A stretch of 64,000 bases of DNA, from positions 62,001-126,000 of the forward strand of contig JAGFNK010000036.1 in NCBI GenBank assembly GCA_025769875.1, given 5' to 3'. A program made the translations under genes and the position numbers. This document shows, one piece after another, positions 22,633-36,316 of the stretch (its first letter is position 1; each line of letters starts with the position of its first letter). The notes under the pieces were generated by a model. It was not told the DNA's origin, searched no databases, and was given only the letters and a program-made list of their open reading frames with translations. This DNA is from Russula earlei (taxonomy: Eukaryota > Basidiomycota > Agaricomycetes > Russulales > Russulaceae).

Positions 22633-25562
22633 TCACGCCACGCTCGCGTTCCAGTTCCCGCCCCACCACCGGCGCACACGCTCTCCACCCCACTCCTCGT
22701 ACTCGGCCTTCGTCACGCCTACGCGCGCAAACTCCTCCGTCTGCGCGAACGCAGCCATCCCCCGCCACGCGTCCAACGACTCGTCCGCGGCGCGCACGAT
22801 CCGCAGCGGCATCTCCGGGGGAAGGATTGGCCGCAGCGTCGCATGAAGGCGGTCAGAAAGACCGGGCATACGTGCGGGCGTGCCTGTTATAAAAACGTTC
22901 TGCATCGCGTCGAAAAGGATGCGAAAGGCGGTGAGCACCGACCAGGAAAAGACACAGAGGCGGGAAAGGGACGGAGGGAAGAGCACCTTACCTGGACGAG
23001 AAGTCCGCGATCATCAATGGAGAAAGCTGCGAGGACGTTCTGTAGCACTTCGCCGAGTCCAGCACTATCAACACCCGCCATGCTCGGCGCGAACCAGGTC
23101 TCGCAAACTCGCCACCGCTCGATACTCAAGTGGATCCGCGCGCGACCTGTGTAAACAGTTCGTGAATTGTCAGTTCTTCCGCATGTTTTGTATTGGTAAA
23201 AGGCGGATCAGTTAATGAAGCACACCTTCGACGTCGCCGTCTACGTACTGCGGGCGGAAGGCGGACATGAACGCAGAACGTTGGGAGGACAGCGCGGCGT
23301 GCGTCTGCTCGATCCCAAATGTGGGATCGTGGGTGAGAAGTTTCTGCTCGACTGTCTGTAACTGCGTAAGGTCGTCTTCCTCGTCTGACGATACCGCTGC
23401 GGTATTCTGACGGAGACATGTTCAGCACGTAAAAGGTACGACAGTATGAAGTGGATGATAACTACAATCTTTCGATAAATAGCCCAGTCCTCGTCGTCCG
23501 CGCCGAACATATCCTCTACAGCGCTGAAGGGTTAACGATTGTAGCGGTCAGAAAGACAAGACAGACACGCACCACCACCACCTTTGCGTCGCTTTTTGCC
23601 GACACGTTCGTCAGCTGCCAGAGTGGCAATACTTTTCATCCGTGCCTGCGACGCTGCACTCTTGCGGTCACCGAGAGCTACTTTCCGCCTGTTACGCTCT
23701 TTGATGCGTTCCATGACGGAAATGTGCTCGGCGCGGACACGGGCGACCCACGCTGATGGGTCAGCGGTTCGCTCCTCTTTCTCCCTGCGTTCTTCAGCAG
23801 CACGCTCCTCGAGTGCCTTTTCTTTCTCGCGCCGTGCTCGAGCACGAGCTTCAAATCCGGATTTGAGGAGCTTTTGTTTCTTCTTTTCTTTCAGACCCTC
23901 TTCGTCAAGCTAACAGTATTTGGTTGTTCACGTGACGATTCTTTCAAAAAGAGGGGCATACCTGGTCATCTGGAACGTCTACGAGAGGGAAAGAAGGCTC
24001 TTCCTGAAACAAGATGATCAGCACAACTCAAGATATATATATTAAAGAAGTGTACTTGCAACGATGTCGTCGCCATCGTTGGCCGCTCTCTTCCGCGTTT
24101 TCTTCAAGTCGGCTTCGAGCTTCTTGATGGCTTGGTCCAAGGCTGCATCGTCACTGAACCCTTCGGATTGGAGCAAACTCTGTGGCCGGGATCTGGGGTA
24201 AGGAAGACGACAACGAGAAGTTTGAAACAAAACAACACATACTTGCCACTCCCGTTTTGTCTCCTCGGCTCGGCGCTCCCTCAAGTTTGTTAGGTATTGC
24301 AGGTCGTTCTCTTTCTGAACGAGCTGCAAGTGACGTTTAAACTGCCATAAATTGATGAGAGAAGGATATTAGGGAACAGCACCTTTTCAATGCGTGCTTT
24401 CGTTGCTATTTCTTGTAGTTTTTTGCCTTGTTCTCGCCGTTTCTCCGCGGCACGTGCGATTTCTTCTTCTGTACGCTCATCCGTGGCAGGAAGAACGAAG
24501 GGGAACTGTATGACGCGCTCTACGGTACGCAATTGCAATGGATCGCTTAGGCGTCGAAGGAGTGCGGTGTAGTCCGGAGACATCTCGCAGAAGGAGTGAA
24601 GAATCCACTGTTCACGCGCGTCTGTGAACAATGATTAGTACTGAGAAGTAGGCACGAACGTTAGTATGAGCTGCTGTTATGCGTGTTGAAAATGTTGGAT
24701 ATTTAAGCTGTATGAGCTTGAGGAGGTATTCAGATGCTTGCTGGGATCCCCATGGCATCCTGTCGGGTCAACTAAGACATATATTTGGGCAAACCAGGAC
24801 GCAGAGCGCGCACCGTTTAGCTTGACTCATGATGCCTTTTCCGTGCAAAATTGGGATGACGGAGGTGGATGAAGTGTTGAACGATATGGCAAGACCGCTG
24901 GCCGTGTGAGGTGAGGATGGCGGCGATGGAAGGTTATTGTGATAAAAAGAGAGGACGGCATCAACGGCATACGCGAGAGATGTGACAGAGTATAGCTCGA
25001 ACATGAGTTCCGACGTGACTGAAAACGAATAGGTATGAGTTTATGAATACACAAGTAGTGAGCGACTGACGGGCCCGTGAATGCAAAGGTGACGCTAATC
25101 GCTCTGTCATGATTACAGGATGGCCGACCGTTGGTGTATCAACACCGAGATGCATAAAAGCATAGTCTAATGCGTGCTCCTACTCATAATGAACGAATGA
25201 GGTGACGTATCAATTAGCGTTACTCATGCTGGGCTTACCAACGCGTCAAAATTGAGTAGCACATCACCTTCCCATGGCGTCTTGGCCTGGGAACGAGCTC
25301 CGCCCTCTGCATCCACGGCATCTCCAAACAGAAGAAGCTGTTTCCCTGCTTTCCGTTCCTTATACTTTGAGACTATGTTCGGGGCGACTTGAGGTGTCGT
25401 AGAGGTGGCAAAGCCAAACCTCAAACTGGTAGAGCCATTATCAATAACCAATGGGGTGTGCGCAGTGCGATGTGCGTCGTATGGTAGAGACGGGGGAATG
25501 GACGGTTGAGAGAGAATTGGGAGAGAGAACAGTGCAAGGGGAACGTCAGGCGTGGATGTCAT
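22633..25562 (-). CDS. ARP5: Actin-related protein 5 (INO80 complex subunit)
   Basis: Arp5 is a nuclear actin-fold subunit of the INO80 chromatin remodeller that, with Ies6, couples ATP hydrolysis to nucleosome sliding. The chosen ATG (25562) gives MTSTPDVPLALFSLPIL, followed by the actin phosphate-1 region LVIDNGSTSLRFGFAT. Later exons give YAFMHLGVDTPTVGHPVIMT, FELYSVTSLAYAVDAVLSFY, and VIPILHGKGIMSQAKR (phosphate-2 region). A long charged insert with coiled-coil character covers about 24,600-23,530 (EKENDLQYLTNL-like, EEEIARAAEKRREQG, KKTRKRAAN, ERIKERNRRKVALGD). This insert is characteristic of Arp5. The C-terminal actin part has NVFITGTPARMPGLSDRL and EEWGGERVRRWWGG. About ten introns are implied. 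An upstream in-frame ATG at 25661 would add 33 residues and is less likely. Confidence 0.87.
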
Positions 25563-25994
25563 CGAGCGGGTCAGCGCTGAGCGTGTTCGAGGCTCTAATT
25601 TGACGGGACATCCGGCCCGTGGCCTGCAATCGCACAATCGCAGACCCTTCGCGGCATACATTCACTTCCTCTGCCTCATGTCTTGTCTTTCATCTGATCC
25701 GCAAGCTTCCAGCGCTTCGCAATCCTCACATGCCACAGTATTTACTAAAAGTGTCAAGTTTGGTTCATATTTCCCCCTCTGTGCCCTGTGCCCGATGTGA
25801 ATGTGATCAGTGCTAATGGCCCAGCCCCATTGTGTTCCCTCTCAAATGTGGCATCCCCGTTGGGTCTCTTCTTGAAAGAATGCTCCTCGAATGGTCGATT
25901 TGGCCTCGAGGCTGTCTCCGCAGCGTTGCGCTGGATTATATCTTCTCCCCGCTCTTTCCATCTCGCTCATCTCATTCTCGCATCCGCCCCCACC
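25563..25994. promoter_or_regulatory. Divergent intergenic region ARP5 / right helicase
   Basis: These 432 bases separate the ARP5 ATG from the ATG of the right TRANK1-like gene on the opposite strand, so they hold both upstream regions. An open frame from 25788 enters the helicase in frame but has no protein-like content before 25995, so I take 25995 as the start. No specific regulatory site is recognisable. Confidence 0.35.
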
Positions 25995-28900
25995 ATGTCT
26001 CTATCACCAGATATTTCTACAGATGTACACAAGCAACTCATAGTAGGCTTGAATATCTTTCACCCATCCCGTCTTCGCACAGAAGACGACATCAATGTAG
26101 CTGTGAACGTGTTAGAGGGTTCACTGGACAAGGAATCAATCGGTCCTATAATCCTCTGCTCCCTTCAGCCAGAGCACCCTTATGTCTTCGAATTCATCAT
26201 ATCCTGTAAGCTTTCGCTGTTTGTCCTTCCTTTATAAGCAAAAGTTAACAATCGCCACAGCCGTCGGTGAGGAGTGTGTTAATCTCATATCACGATTCGT
26301 CCGTGATACACTTCCTTCGGACATCGATGCATTCCGGACGTCTCTTAGTTATAAGATCCTCTCTCGACTTTCCAGCTCTCTTTCTCGCCTCTCCTACCCT
26401 TCTGGCCAACAGCCGGAAAACCTCGACAACTATAGACGCAAAGTTGAAATGGCACCTACAGTGCTCGAATATCTTACCACTTTGTTGCGAGAGGGTTTTT
26501 TTGACGAAGAGGCAGAGAACAGAGCAGGCAAAAGGAATGTCCATCGAGGCAGGACTCCGCGGTCCAAAGTTGCGTCGGAAGAACACTCAAAGATCGATGA
26601 TCTGCTCTTCCATGCTCTCGGAAGTGAAGCCCCAAGGAGTGGCGACGAAGCAGAGGAAACTGTGCAGTCGATCATGGACGATCAGACGGACATCCTGGAG
26701 GTAAGTCCACCGCCTGGGACTCTTCGGCTTCCACCTTTTTAAAGTAATCCTCGACGTTTGTTAGTTCTTTATCATGCTTCTACGAATGTCTGAGACTTTA
26801 AAGCTGGTTCGCAATGCGTACTTTCGCGAGAACGTGCTGCAGGGCAATCTCTCCATTTCGGATGAGCACGCGAACCCCATCACCTCTTCCGCGATGGGGC
26901 CACCTCCCACTTCGCTCGTTCCCGCCGCAGAACCGATTCAAGCAGATCTATACTTTGAGTCAGCGACCGGTTACGGGAGATGGCGGATACTCTGTTCAAA
27001 GCTGTGTCTTGATAAGTTGGCCCGAGACGGCACGCAGTCCGACCCTGTGTTGAAACGACTGGAGTACGTTTCACTGACTTCCTCGAGACGTTAGCAGACA
27101 CTGTATATCTCCACAGGGAACTCTCGTTGGGTTGTTTTTCCGAAACCAACCAAAAGCGGTTGACGAAGTATAGTCCTATTGAAATATTCCGAGCCAGACT
27201 CCCTGGAAGTGTAAGACTCGTGGTGAGTTGTTGTTTGAGCGCCTTCGTCGTTGGCGATCCTGATGCCACTGCAAGTATCATATCGATGTCATCCACGAGT
27301 TTGGCAAAGATGTACGATTAATATCTTTCCGAGACCGTCGCAATTACTGAGCACTGAGCATTTGTGGAACAGTACGAAATTCAAGGTTCTGTCCTTGAAG
27401 CACTCTCCTGTCCAGAAGTTTAACTAAGTCAAACAGTTCTGAAGATTCTGGGCATTTTTAGCCTGGACGAGTTAAATAGAACGAACTGGGATAAATTCGG
27501 GATCTATAGAGCCCGAAAGGGTCCAGACTACGTTGCAAAGTATTGTTGTGATATCTTCATCTGAGTTTCATGAAATAACGCCGTAATTGCACAGATGCAG
27601 GTCTAGAAGTTGTTCCCATGGATTTTACTTTGACCCAATGACATTCGACGCCACCATCACTTCACCTGGAGCGGTCTTCGCCGATCCTGACAGTATTGAA
27701 AACGGTGATATAGATGGTGTGGATGAGGTATCATCTGACCCTTGTCTTCGAAGCACCGCTGACCTAAAGTCTCGCAGATTCATAGACTACTGGAGTTCGT
27801 GCCGCAGCATTTTCATAAAACTAACGACTAAAACGTCCCAGTCTTGAGCAGTATGCTATTCTCTCTCAGGTGATGTGTATAACCCAACCGTGTCAGCAAA
27901 GCGCTGAGGATTTTCATGATTCAGAATGTCATACGAGACATCCTCGAGGGTCATAACTATCCCCGCGTCTTTCAAGTTTCGTGAGCGCCGTCCTCTGTTC
28001 ATCGCAGTGTCACTGTCGTTCTGAGACGGGATGTTGAGGCATGAGGAGAAAAAGGTCGTCGAGTGCACGAGATCGTCATTCATTCTCGGGAGAAGTGGAA
28101 CTGGGTGCGTCAGGGTTCCGTCCCCGTAGAAATTTGTCTCAATCGTCCGAATGACAGGAAGACGACAGTAATCGTCTTCAAGATCTTTGGTATTGACCGA
28201 GCGTGGCAAAACCAGGGATGTGTGGGACCGCGCCCTCGGCAATTATTCGTAACAAAGTCCCGCCTTCTCGCAGAGAAGGTTGAGCGGGACTACGTGAGTC
28301 TCCTGTACTCACTCTCAGCAGCTCCCGATTCGTCAGATTCCCCTCTCTTTGTCCGCGAGCGCATCCAACGTTGGAACTCCAGACGGAAAAGGGAGACCTT
28401 CAACCCGGACGATACCGATAACGGGAGGGACGACCTTCCTGAGAAATTCAGCGAGCTTCGCGATAGCCACTTTCCGTTATTCTTAACCATGGATACCGTC
28501 AGTGTACTTCCGATACATGGTCCTGGCGCTGATCATGACCACGGTGACATTTGTAGGTGTCTAGCCTTCTCGAGGCCGATATGAAGTCTTCCCAAGGTTC
28601 AAACAAGAGCCGAAACTTTCGTCCCCAAAAGAAGGATCAGGAATGGTACGCTCGCACTGACCTGGTGACTTATGATGTCTTCAAGAGGGTGTATTGGTCG
28701 CGCCTTCCCCTGACTAAGGGTCTTTGTGCGTCCTTCGCTTCTCTTTGTCTATACCGCTTACTCCTGCCATTAAGCACCATCTCTCGCGTTCAGCGAAATT
28801 CTTGGTATGGGCATCTGCGTTTCCTCGTTTCCCCTGACTGTGAACTTCCGCCTTTCCAGGGACTATCAAGGGATCAGAGAAATCTTTGGAATACGCAAAC

Positions 28901-31900
28901 CGCGCTCTTGATAGGGAGTCGTATGAGGGTTTCAGGGACTCACACAGGCTAGACTATGCACTGTTTGAAGCGTACCAAAAGCTCAAGCTCAAGCGTGGTG
29001 AGCGCGATCTCGCTGACAGGTATGCCACGCCGCGCGTAACTCCTCTAGCCTGTGACTAACTTCTTTGAAATCCTAGGACACATGGGCTACTTAATGCTTT
29101 AAAGGAAAACGGACTCAAGGGTGATCTTGTCGACTTTGTGTAAGTTGACTTTCTCATTCTATTAACCCGGAGTGCAAATGACGGATTCAATGATCTCAGC
29201 TACGTGGATGAAGTTCAAGATTTGCTCCTCATAGACACTCGATGTATGTTTTTTGGTCGGGTTTTTTGCGACAGTGTCTTGATGCAACCGATAGTAATCA
29301 TATCTCTGTGCCGGAACCCTGACGGTCTTCTGTGGGCCGGTGACACCGCTCAAACCATCTCTGTCGGGAGCACTTTCACTTTCAAGCAACTAGGGGCGTC
29401 CGTCTATAGATATCAGGTATGCAGCTCCGCGAAATTCTTAATTCAATGAATTAAATCATTTCCCAGAGATCGATTCGAGCTTTGCGCGGGACCCCTCGCC
29501 AACCTGAGGGTTTCCAGCTGCTCAAAAACTACCGTTCCCATGGCGGTATCGTCAAATGTGCAAACGCTATCATCCGACTCCTTCAGCGATTTCCTAGTGC
29601 TATCGATCACCTACAGCCAGAGGCAGGAGTCGTCGGCAAGGAATTGCCCATTTTTTTTCATGGCGATGACCTTCCTCAAGGACGAGACATTTTTCTTTCC
29701 TCATCGTGAGTGGTGTTGTTTTACTTCGGAAAGCACACGACCTTGTTAACCGGCATGCACAGCGGGCGGCTTATGAAACTCGGGCACAACCAATGTAGGC
29801 AACATCATATTATTGTCAGGACGTAAATAATTAGCCCCTGCTGCTATGCCAGGCGTTATTGTACGCGATGACGCTGCGCGTGAATCATTCAAGACAGATA
29901 TAGGGCGAGTTGGTGTTACGTTGTATGTCAAATCGTTTCTCCGTTGCTGCAGCTATTGAGTCGTATTAGGACAATATTCAACAGTAAAGGTCTCGAGTAC
30001 GATGACGTGAGTCAGAACTTTTGTACAAACTACTAGGATTCCCCTCACTCTTCTCACCCGAAGGTCATCCTGTACAACTTTTTCGAAGAATCCGCGTCCG
30101 AAAATCTCTGGAATTATTTGATGAATAAAGACCAGCATAAAATAGTAGACTTGAAATATATGCCCCTTATACACGAGGTGAACAACGGAACCGTTATTAA
30201 GCTGTCTGACATACTGACTTTGAAAGCTCAAATGTCTCTATGTCGCTATTACCAGGGCAAAACACAGACTCTGGATTGTGGACTATTCTTGTACATGCGA
30301 GCCTCTCATGGTTCGTATTCCACATCGCTACTCCGCTAACGCCGTTCTTAACAATGTGATATTTAGCAATATCTACTTGATTGTGGCTTCATCGTCGAGT
30401 CTCGTACCTCTCGTCATTCACTTGAACCGTTTGTCAACGAATCGACTGCAGGTGAATGGTCAGAGGAGGGGAATCGACTCCTAAATCATAGGGAATTCGA
30501 GGAAGCGATTTTGGCATTCGACAACGCAGGAGATGACTATATGGCTGCGGTTGCTACCGCATATCAGGCTCAGGAAGTTGCCCGTGACATTCCCGAGCCT
30601 GAAACAAGGCGTCGTCGGGAGGCCTTCAAGAACGCTGCCAGTGCGTTTGAGCACTGTGCGGAGATAGCAAAGAGCGCTCAGGAACAAAGCTCCCACTACG
30701 CTGCAGCTGCGCGGTGTTACGCCGACGTCAAGTGCCACCAGGACGCAGTGAGAGCTCTTAAGCTGGCAAAAATGTTCACGGAGGCAGCGTCATATTGTTT
30801 CGACAACAATCTTCTTGACACGGCCGTCTCGATTATCAAGAAACACGAGGCGGAAGTGGATTTAGATACAACGGAGTCCATCAAGCAGGTCGCGCGGATG
30901 TCGTATTTGGAGTCGCAGGAACTGGAGTAAGTCTTGTAGGTCGTGCTCTCGAAGCCAACCTCATGTCACCACAGCAAGGCATTAGATCTCTTCAAAGACA
31001 ACGAAGAACGAATGATGGGATTCGTCGTGGAGCACGATCTTGGTCTGACTCGTGCCCTTATTCTCGGGAGAGACGGGAAATACGGCGAGGCTATCAAACA
31101 GTACTTGGACGAAGGCCAGATTTCAGAGGCAATTGACCTCGCCCTAGTGCATATCGACGACGTGATGAAAGATGTCAAGACTTTCAATGCTATCGTTGAC
31201 AAGGCCTTATGGCGATATCTTTCATTCGGCTGTCGCGAATGGCCGGAAAGTTCAGGTATCCCCTTTGACAAGATTTGCATGCTACTTAAAAAAATCCAGA
31301 CCAGAAACTTAAATGATCGAGATAAAAGGATGGTCTGTGGTCCGTATACTTCTTAAGGTAGAGCTCGCTGACAGCTGCGATGCAATCGTGCAGCTCTTCA
31401 TTTTTAAACTTAACTTGAATGACTTGAAGCCGACGGATTTTCAAAAGATCACTTCCGTCCTTTCCAGTCGTGTCCTTCGTTGTGAGAGTCTCAGACTCGA
31501 TAAAGCTGTCAAGCTTCTGGGTCTGGACTACTTTTTCGACGACATGTCCTCAGCCTTGGACGTGTCCTCTTAAACTGGAACCGTCTCATCTCTGCAACTT
31601 TTCCACGAGTATTCCCTCTTGATCAGAGATGCCGCTCTTGAGAAAGCTCCCTGGGACAGCAAGTGTCAGTGGCTATGTACACTCTTCCAGTTCGAAAAGG
31701 ATGGGGAAGGTATTCGGATTCGGCCGGGAACATTCATTTACGAAGATTATATAGCAAGAGGATTTTCTCCGAGCCGACCAGCGGAACATCTGGAACATTC
31801 GGCCGTGTCGCTATCACGAGAGGAATTCACCCGCCACCTTACTCGGCTTCTTTCAGAACGGCTTGAATCTCGTATCAGGAACAAGGATCGTATCTTGTCG

Positions 31901-34225
31901 CAGCTACATTTGTTCGATCCATGCATCCAGCTAACCCTCCGCGGAAGATGTCATCTTCGCGAACACACTGCCTCCCACGAGCTTGATGAAGGCTGGTTCA
32001 ATCGAAGGGCTCGATTTCATCTACAACAGATCATGATCCTTGATAATCTGCATGCTTTTGCCTGCGTGGAATTCCCTGCTCGAATAAACAGCCAGAGGTG
32101 AGGAACAACGCCAGTGATATCCCATTTCGCGCTAAATTTACAGTTTCATTCCAGACGTTTATTGAATACGCTTGGAAATGCCTTGAACCCACTCTTGTAC
32201 CTAAGCGGCTCCATTTCAGCGCTCAATGAGGATTTGATACCAGAGGCCGCCGATGGCTTCTCGACGGTTAAGAGATGGGCATTTGATGTCCTTTATTCAC
32301 TAAATCCCTCCATACCAGCGCTCCAAGGTGCTTTTCTTACGAACCTGTGCACAGCAATTACACTGGGACGGCTCCGACAAGATGGTGGAACAGTCAATGA
32401 TTGCTTACTTCGCATTCCATGCACAAGTACCCCGAAGCAGCGACACCCTCGACTCATTGTTCACACTCCGTCTGGCTCACAGATATACACGCTATACACT
32501 CTTTTGTCCTTCATGGATGGTTCTGGTGACTTGGCGCAGGGCGTCAGGTTTTTCAGGTAAAATGGCTCCATCAGACTTCTAAAATGTGTCACTGACGGCA
32601 TCACCAATTGGTCATAGATATGTGGTCCGCGAGCACATTCCTATAGACCTAGCAGTGATGTGCAACATCGTAGAGAGGCTATTTGGGCTAGCCATTATGA
32701 CTGGGAAGTATAGAGCAGGTCTGCATGGCGTCGTTCTTCCGCGAAGTTGGGTATTGGCACTATGGAAGGATTTCACTACTTTTAAAGAGAAACCACTTGC
32801 GCCTTTGTGGGTCCTGGCACAAGAGACAGAAAGGCTATTGAGAGGACTCTACACGGGAGAATATCTGAACCATACAATAGATTTCAGTGAGTTCGACCTA
32901 TGTACGGTCATCATCGCGCGGTGACACTTTGCAGGTTCGCGGGACGTCAAGAATAAGGCGCCTAATTGGTCCAATGATCTCCCGCGAAAATTTCTACAAG
33001 ATCTTTGTGTCGCGCGCATGTAAGGGTATTCATTCCACCGTGTCGCTACTTGGCTGACATGTATCGCAAATAACCAGATGCAGATGTCTCTGTCTCCGTA
33101 TGTAGTCGTGATTCCTATCCCGACCCGAACTGACAAAATTGTCTTAGTTGGCGAAAACTTTTCTGACCTCAGGAATGACGTTGTTCGAACGACGGAATCG
33201 CTTCGGACGTCACATGTTTCCAAATCGACGGCTTTCCACTGGCGGTGAGCACCTCGTTGCTATATGAACTGAGTGGCGGTCCTCTAAACTACTAGAATCT
33301 TAGCTACATCAGCGCTGGAGACTGGGAAAAATTAGCGGAAGTTCTATATCAATCTACTCCCCCACAATTCGATTGCCTTGTCAAGCTCCATCAGAGGATC
33401 TTTCGCGTTCCAGCGCAACACCCGCCGAGCGTACAATTTATAGTATTTGAAGACATGAATACCATCCCGAATATTCTGCGGTCTCGCCCAACGGATCCTC
33501 AAGGCCATCAGCGACGCAGGTTTGATACCATCCATGCTGCCTCACCAACGGATTCTGACAGGACAAATGCCAGACATACTCCTGCCGCAGGGGAGATCGA
33601 CGACCCGGGTGATACATCTGGTGGTGATCAACGCACCGCAGAGCTTGCTGAGTACTCTGCTCAAGACGCCGCCGACGTCAATGACAGAGTAGAGCCCGAC
33701 AGAACAAAGGAGGCGCTTGTCATTCAAAGAGCAGCCCGCCGGTATATCCTTAAGGGACTCGAGGACAACATTGACGATTCACTAAGAATGGGACGGAATC
33801 GCCTGTTCCAGACATGCAAAGAATCTGCGAAGGCCGTCCACATTGAATATCGAAGATTTTACCTCGGGCCACTCCCTCATCTTCTTCTCTGCCTGGAATG
33901 GATCATCCTTAGCGCTCAAACTTCGAAGGTTGCTATCAAAGCACGACGAGCAGAAGCAACTCTCCAGGAAATATCCGACTTGATGACACAGCACAAGGAG
34001 ATGAGGTGAGATAACCTTCAAAAACTCATGGAACCAGGATCCAGCACACATCCCAGAGAGAACATGGGGTGTACTTGGGACGACAAGCGGCATTTAGAAC
34101 CTCTCAGGAACGCGGTCACGAAAACGAGGGACCTCTTCGAGCGCCTGTCGAATCTGGAGACCCCGCTCGACGAGTTTAAACTGGCTTGGAACGGCATAAT
34201 GCCCAGCAGGCTACAAAAGGATTGA
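25995..34225 (+). CDS. TRANK1-like superfamily 1 helicase with TPR-like repeats (right paralogue)
   Basis: Diverged paralogue of the left gene, role unknown. It starts MSLSPDISTDVHKQLIVGL and ends exon 1 with FEFII, matching the left FLLSC end. Parallel blocks include ADLYFESATGYGRWRIL, ALRIFMIQNVIRDILEGHNY, and Walker A LGRSGTG (ending near 28109) spliced to KTTVIVFKIFGIDRAW. Then follow PRQLFVTKSRLLAEKVERDY, SELRDSHFPLFLTMD, TIKGSEKSLEYANRALD, the DEVQD box (29207-29221), WAGDTAQTISVGSTFTF, NYRSHGGIVKCANAIIRL, SKGLEYDD and LYVAITRAKHRLWIVDYS (from 30236). Helical TPR-like repeats run 30,480-31,350 and beyond. An IQ-like segment (VIQRAARRYILKG) and LGPLPHLLLCLEWI precede the C-terminus. The last join (donor 34008) is uncertain because its intron would be only about 37 bases; the stop is at 34225. 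No inactivating lesion was seen in the motif exons. Confidence 0.78.
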
Positions 34226-35172
34226 TTGTACAGCTCGGAAGCTGAGCGCCTGTGTTGTTGGTGTACATATCCTCCCCAATTCTGACTTGAGGAGAATCTG
34301 AGTTGAGTCCGTGTGACAAGCTCGATGAGCCGACATCAAGCTTGGAATGGTAGGGAGGGAGAAAAAAAGATCCCCGCGTACATGAAAGTCTGGACCCTCA
34401 ACGGCACCCAGACCGAATCCCCGTCACTGGGTGCCTACCCTACTATCAACACTTATGCAGTATCACCCTTCCTTGTGGTGATGAATATCGTGCTGACGGT
34501 CAGAACTGTGATTCCCTGTGTGATGAAGTGTCGAAGGATCTCATAATTTTGTCCTCGATTGATCATCAGTTCTCATTCGCCGTCTGCTACCTGCTCCGAG
34601 ATAACAGCTAACAAACATGGGTGGAAGGGCATTACCAACTTCACGTCCCTATTTTTTCGCACTGCGAAAATGCATGAGGATCTCGTCGAACTATTGACGT
34701 GAACGGCCTCGACCAAATTTCCCCATGCCACCGTTGACTTTCGAGTTCTCAAATGCGATCTTGATTGAACATGTAACATACCGCGCCGTTTGATATGTCA
34801 GAAAAATCGGAGGTCATGATAATCAAATTATTATATTATAACAACGACCTTCCCAATGTTCTGACATAGCTTAAATACAAAATCATGTCGCGTACGTTCT
34901 GTACCTGCACCTTCCGCAATGACATGATACGATTGTGCTACGATCTCCTCAAATACCAGCCTCCCGTGCGATCACATAGCGTCTACGTGGTAGTTGATAT
35001 TTCACTAGCGGCACTTTTTGCTTGGTTTGTTGTTGGCTCATGGTGGCTTTGGTGTCGCGCAAGAACGTGCGATTGTATGGGGTAAATATAATATATGAGG
35101 ATAGATAAGGGATTGGAATGACGTACGTGACACGGCAGGCTTCGGAAATTCTTTCTTTTAATGTTTAAATCG
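34226..35172. other. No supported gene
   Basis: The only notable item is a plus-strand open frame at 34885-35085 (66 codons) with a hydrophobic stretch, VDISLAALFAWFVVGSWWLW. It has no recognisable relatives or flanking exons, so I do not call it a gene. The rest is featureless and locally AT-rich around 34,800-34,860. Confidence 0.4.
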
Positions 35173-36316
35173 TCATGTCGGACAAACTGACCACCTGGGT
35201 CCGTCCAAGTGGGCCCGATAATGCCGCGATATGTTCGCGCAGGCTTTTAAGGGACCTTTTCTTTCGCTCCACACCGAAATGGAAGTCACCCTTAATGGGG
35301 TGCACGTCGAACCACGAGTCGAAAAGAATAGATACAACATATTGGCAAGTGTGATTGCATCACCAAAGGCTGCTTGCTGCAAAGCTCCGGCTGGAACGTA
35401 GTGGCCGAGGTAGTGCATTTGGACCATGCAATGATGCATCTGTGACACTGCCCATGGCTTATCTGTATTGATCGAAAGATATTGATGAAGGCGACGCAGA
35501 TGCAGATGACATGACACATCACTGACAGACATGGGAATCAATCCTTCCTTCCCTCCCAAGTCATTGCCACCCGTCGTGTTTGTTACCCCCGGTACCAGTA
35601 CCCTCATGCCTCCGAACTCCACAAACGTTGGATGCGCAGCGCCAGCCACCCAACTCCAATCGCCCCTTCCTAAAACAAGGTTTTCATATCTGGGCGTGGG
35701 AGCTCCGCCCATACGTGGACGGATCCAAGACTGTAGATCACCTCTGTAGGGCAGGGTCGATGATACTGTTTGTCAAAAAACTTCCGTATAACTTCCCATC
35801 ACTTCGTTCTCCCATTGATGCCGACTATCAATTCCATTTGACAACATGGCATCCACTCCGAGGGTCCGTCATCGCATACGGCTTCGGCTTGGTTACCGGA
35901 CAAATGAGATATATATTCGCGAGACCCGATTGATGTTGATTGGATCAAAAGGCGACCGGATGTCGTAAACGATGCCACGTCTGGATAAGTAATTGTGCGA
36001 TGTCCCAATCTGTGCCAGAGACAAAGTCAGAGCCACATGAAAGGACATGATAAGAGAACCAACCGCCGGTGGACATGTCTGGTATTTTAGACGTGTACAG
36101 TACAAGGGGCGAGGGCACCAAACACTCCTCGTACCTTGATTCTTGAACGAAGTCGATGAGTCGGAAGGGCAAGCTTAAACGACCATTTTGTCCGAGCACA
36201 TGGTAAAGCGGGGGATCCGCTTGGAAGGGGAGAACTGACACGCACTGAATCGGCCATTTCCGAGCTGGGATTAAGGGTGACGTGGCAGGACCCGTAGCAC
36301 CGCCAAGCGCCAACAA
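35173..36316 (-). CDS. Unrecognised putative gene or gene remnant
   Basis: Two minus-strand stretches read like real protein and lie in series. The upstream one (36316-35945) contains LPFQADPPLYHVLGQNG, LPFRLIDFVQESRYEECLV, SPLVLYTSKIPDMSTGGWFS and GSDFVSGTDWDIAQLLIQTW. The downstream one (35712 onward) contains APTPRYENLVLGRGDWSWVA and HPTFVEFGGMRVLVPGVTN. The joins between them are unclear, and no ATG opens the first block (its first codon is TTG). I do not recognise the family and propose no function. It could be an intact multi-exon gene whose splice sites I misread, or a decaying copy. Coordinates are approximate. Confidence 0.35.

Noticed and set aside
22597..23154. 185-codon plus-strand frame
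   Set aside because: Antisense to the conserved C-terminal exons of ARP5; no domain content.
25788..25994. N-terminal extension of the right helicase from an upstream ATG
   Set aside because: The extra 69 residues have no counterpart in the left paralogue, and the ATG at 25995 has a better context (CACCATG).
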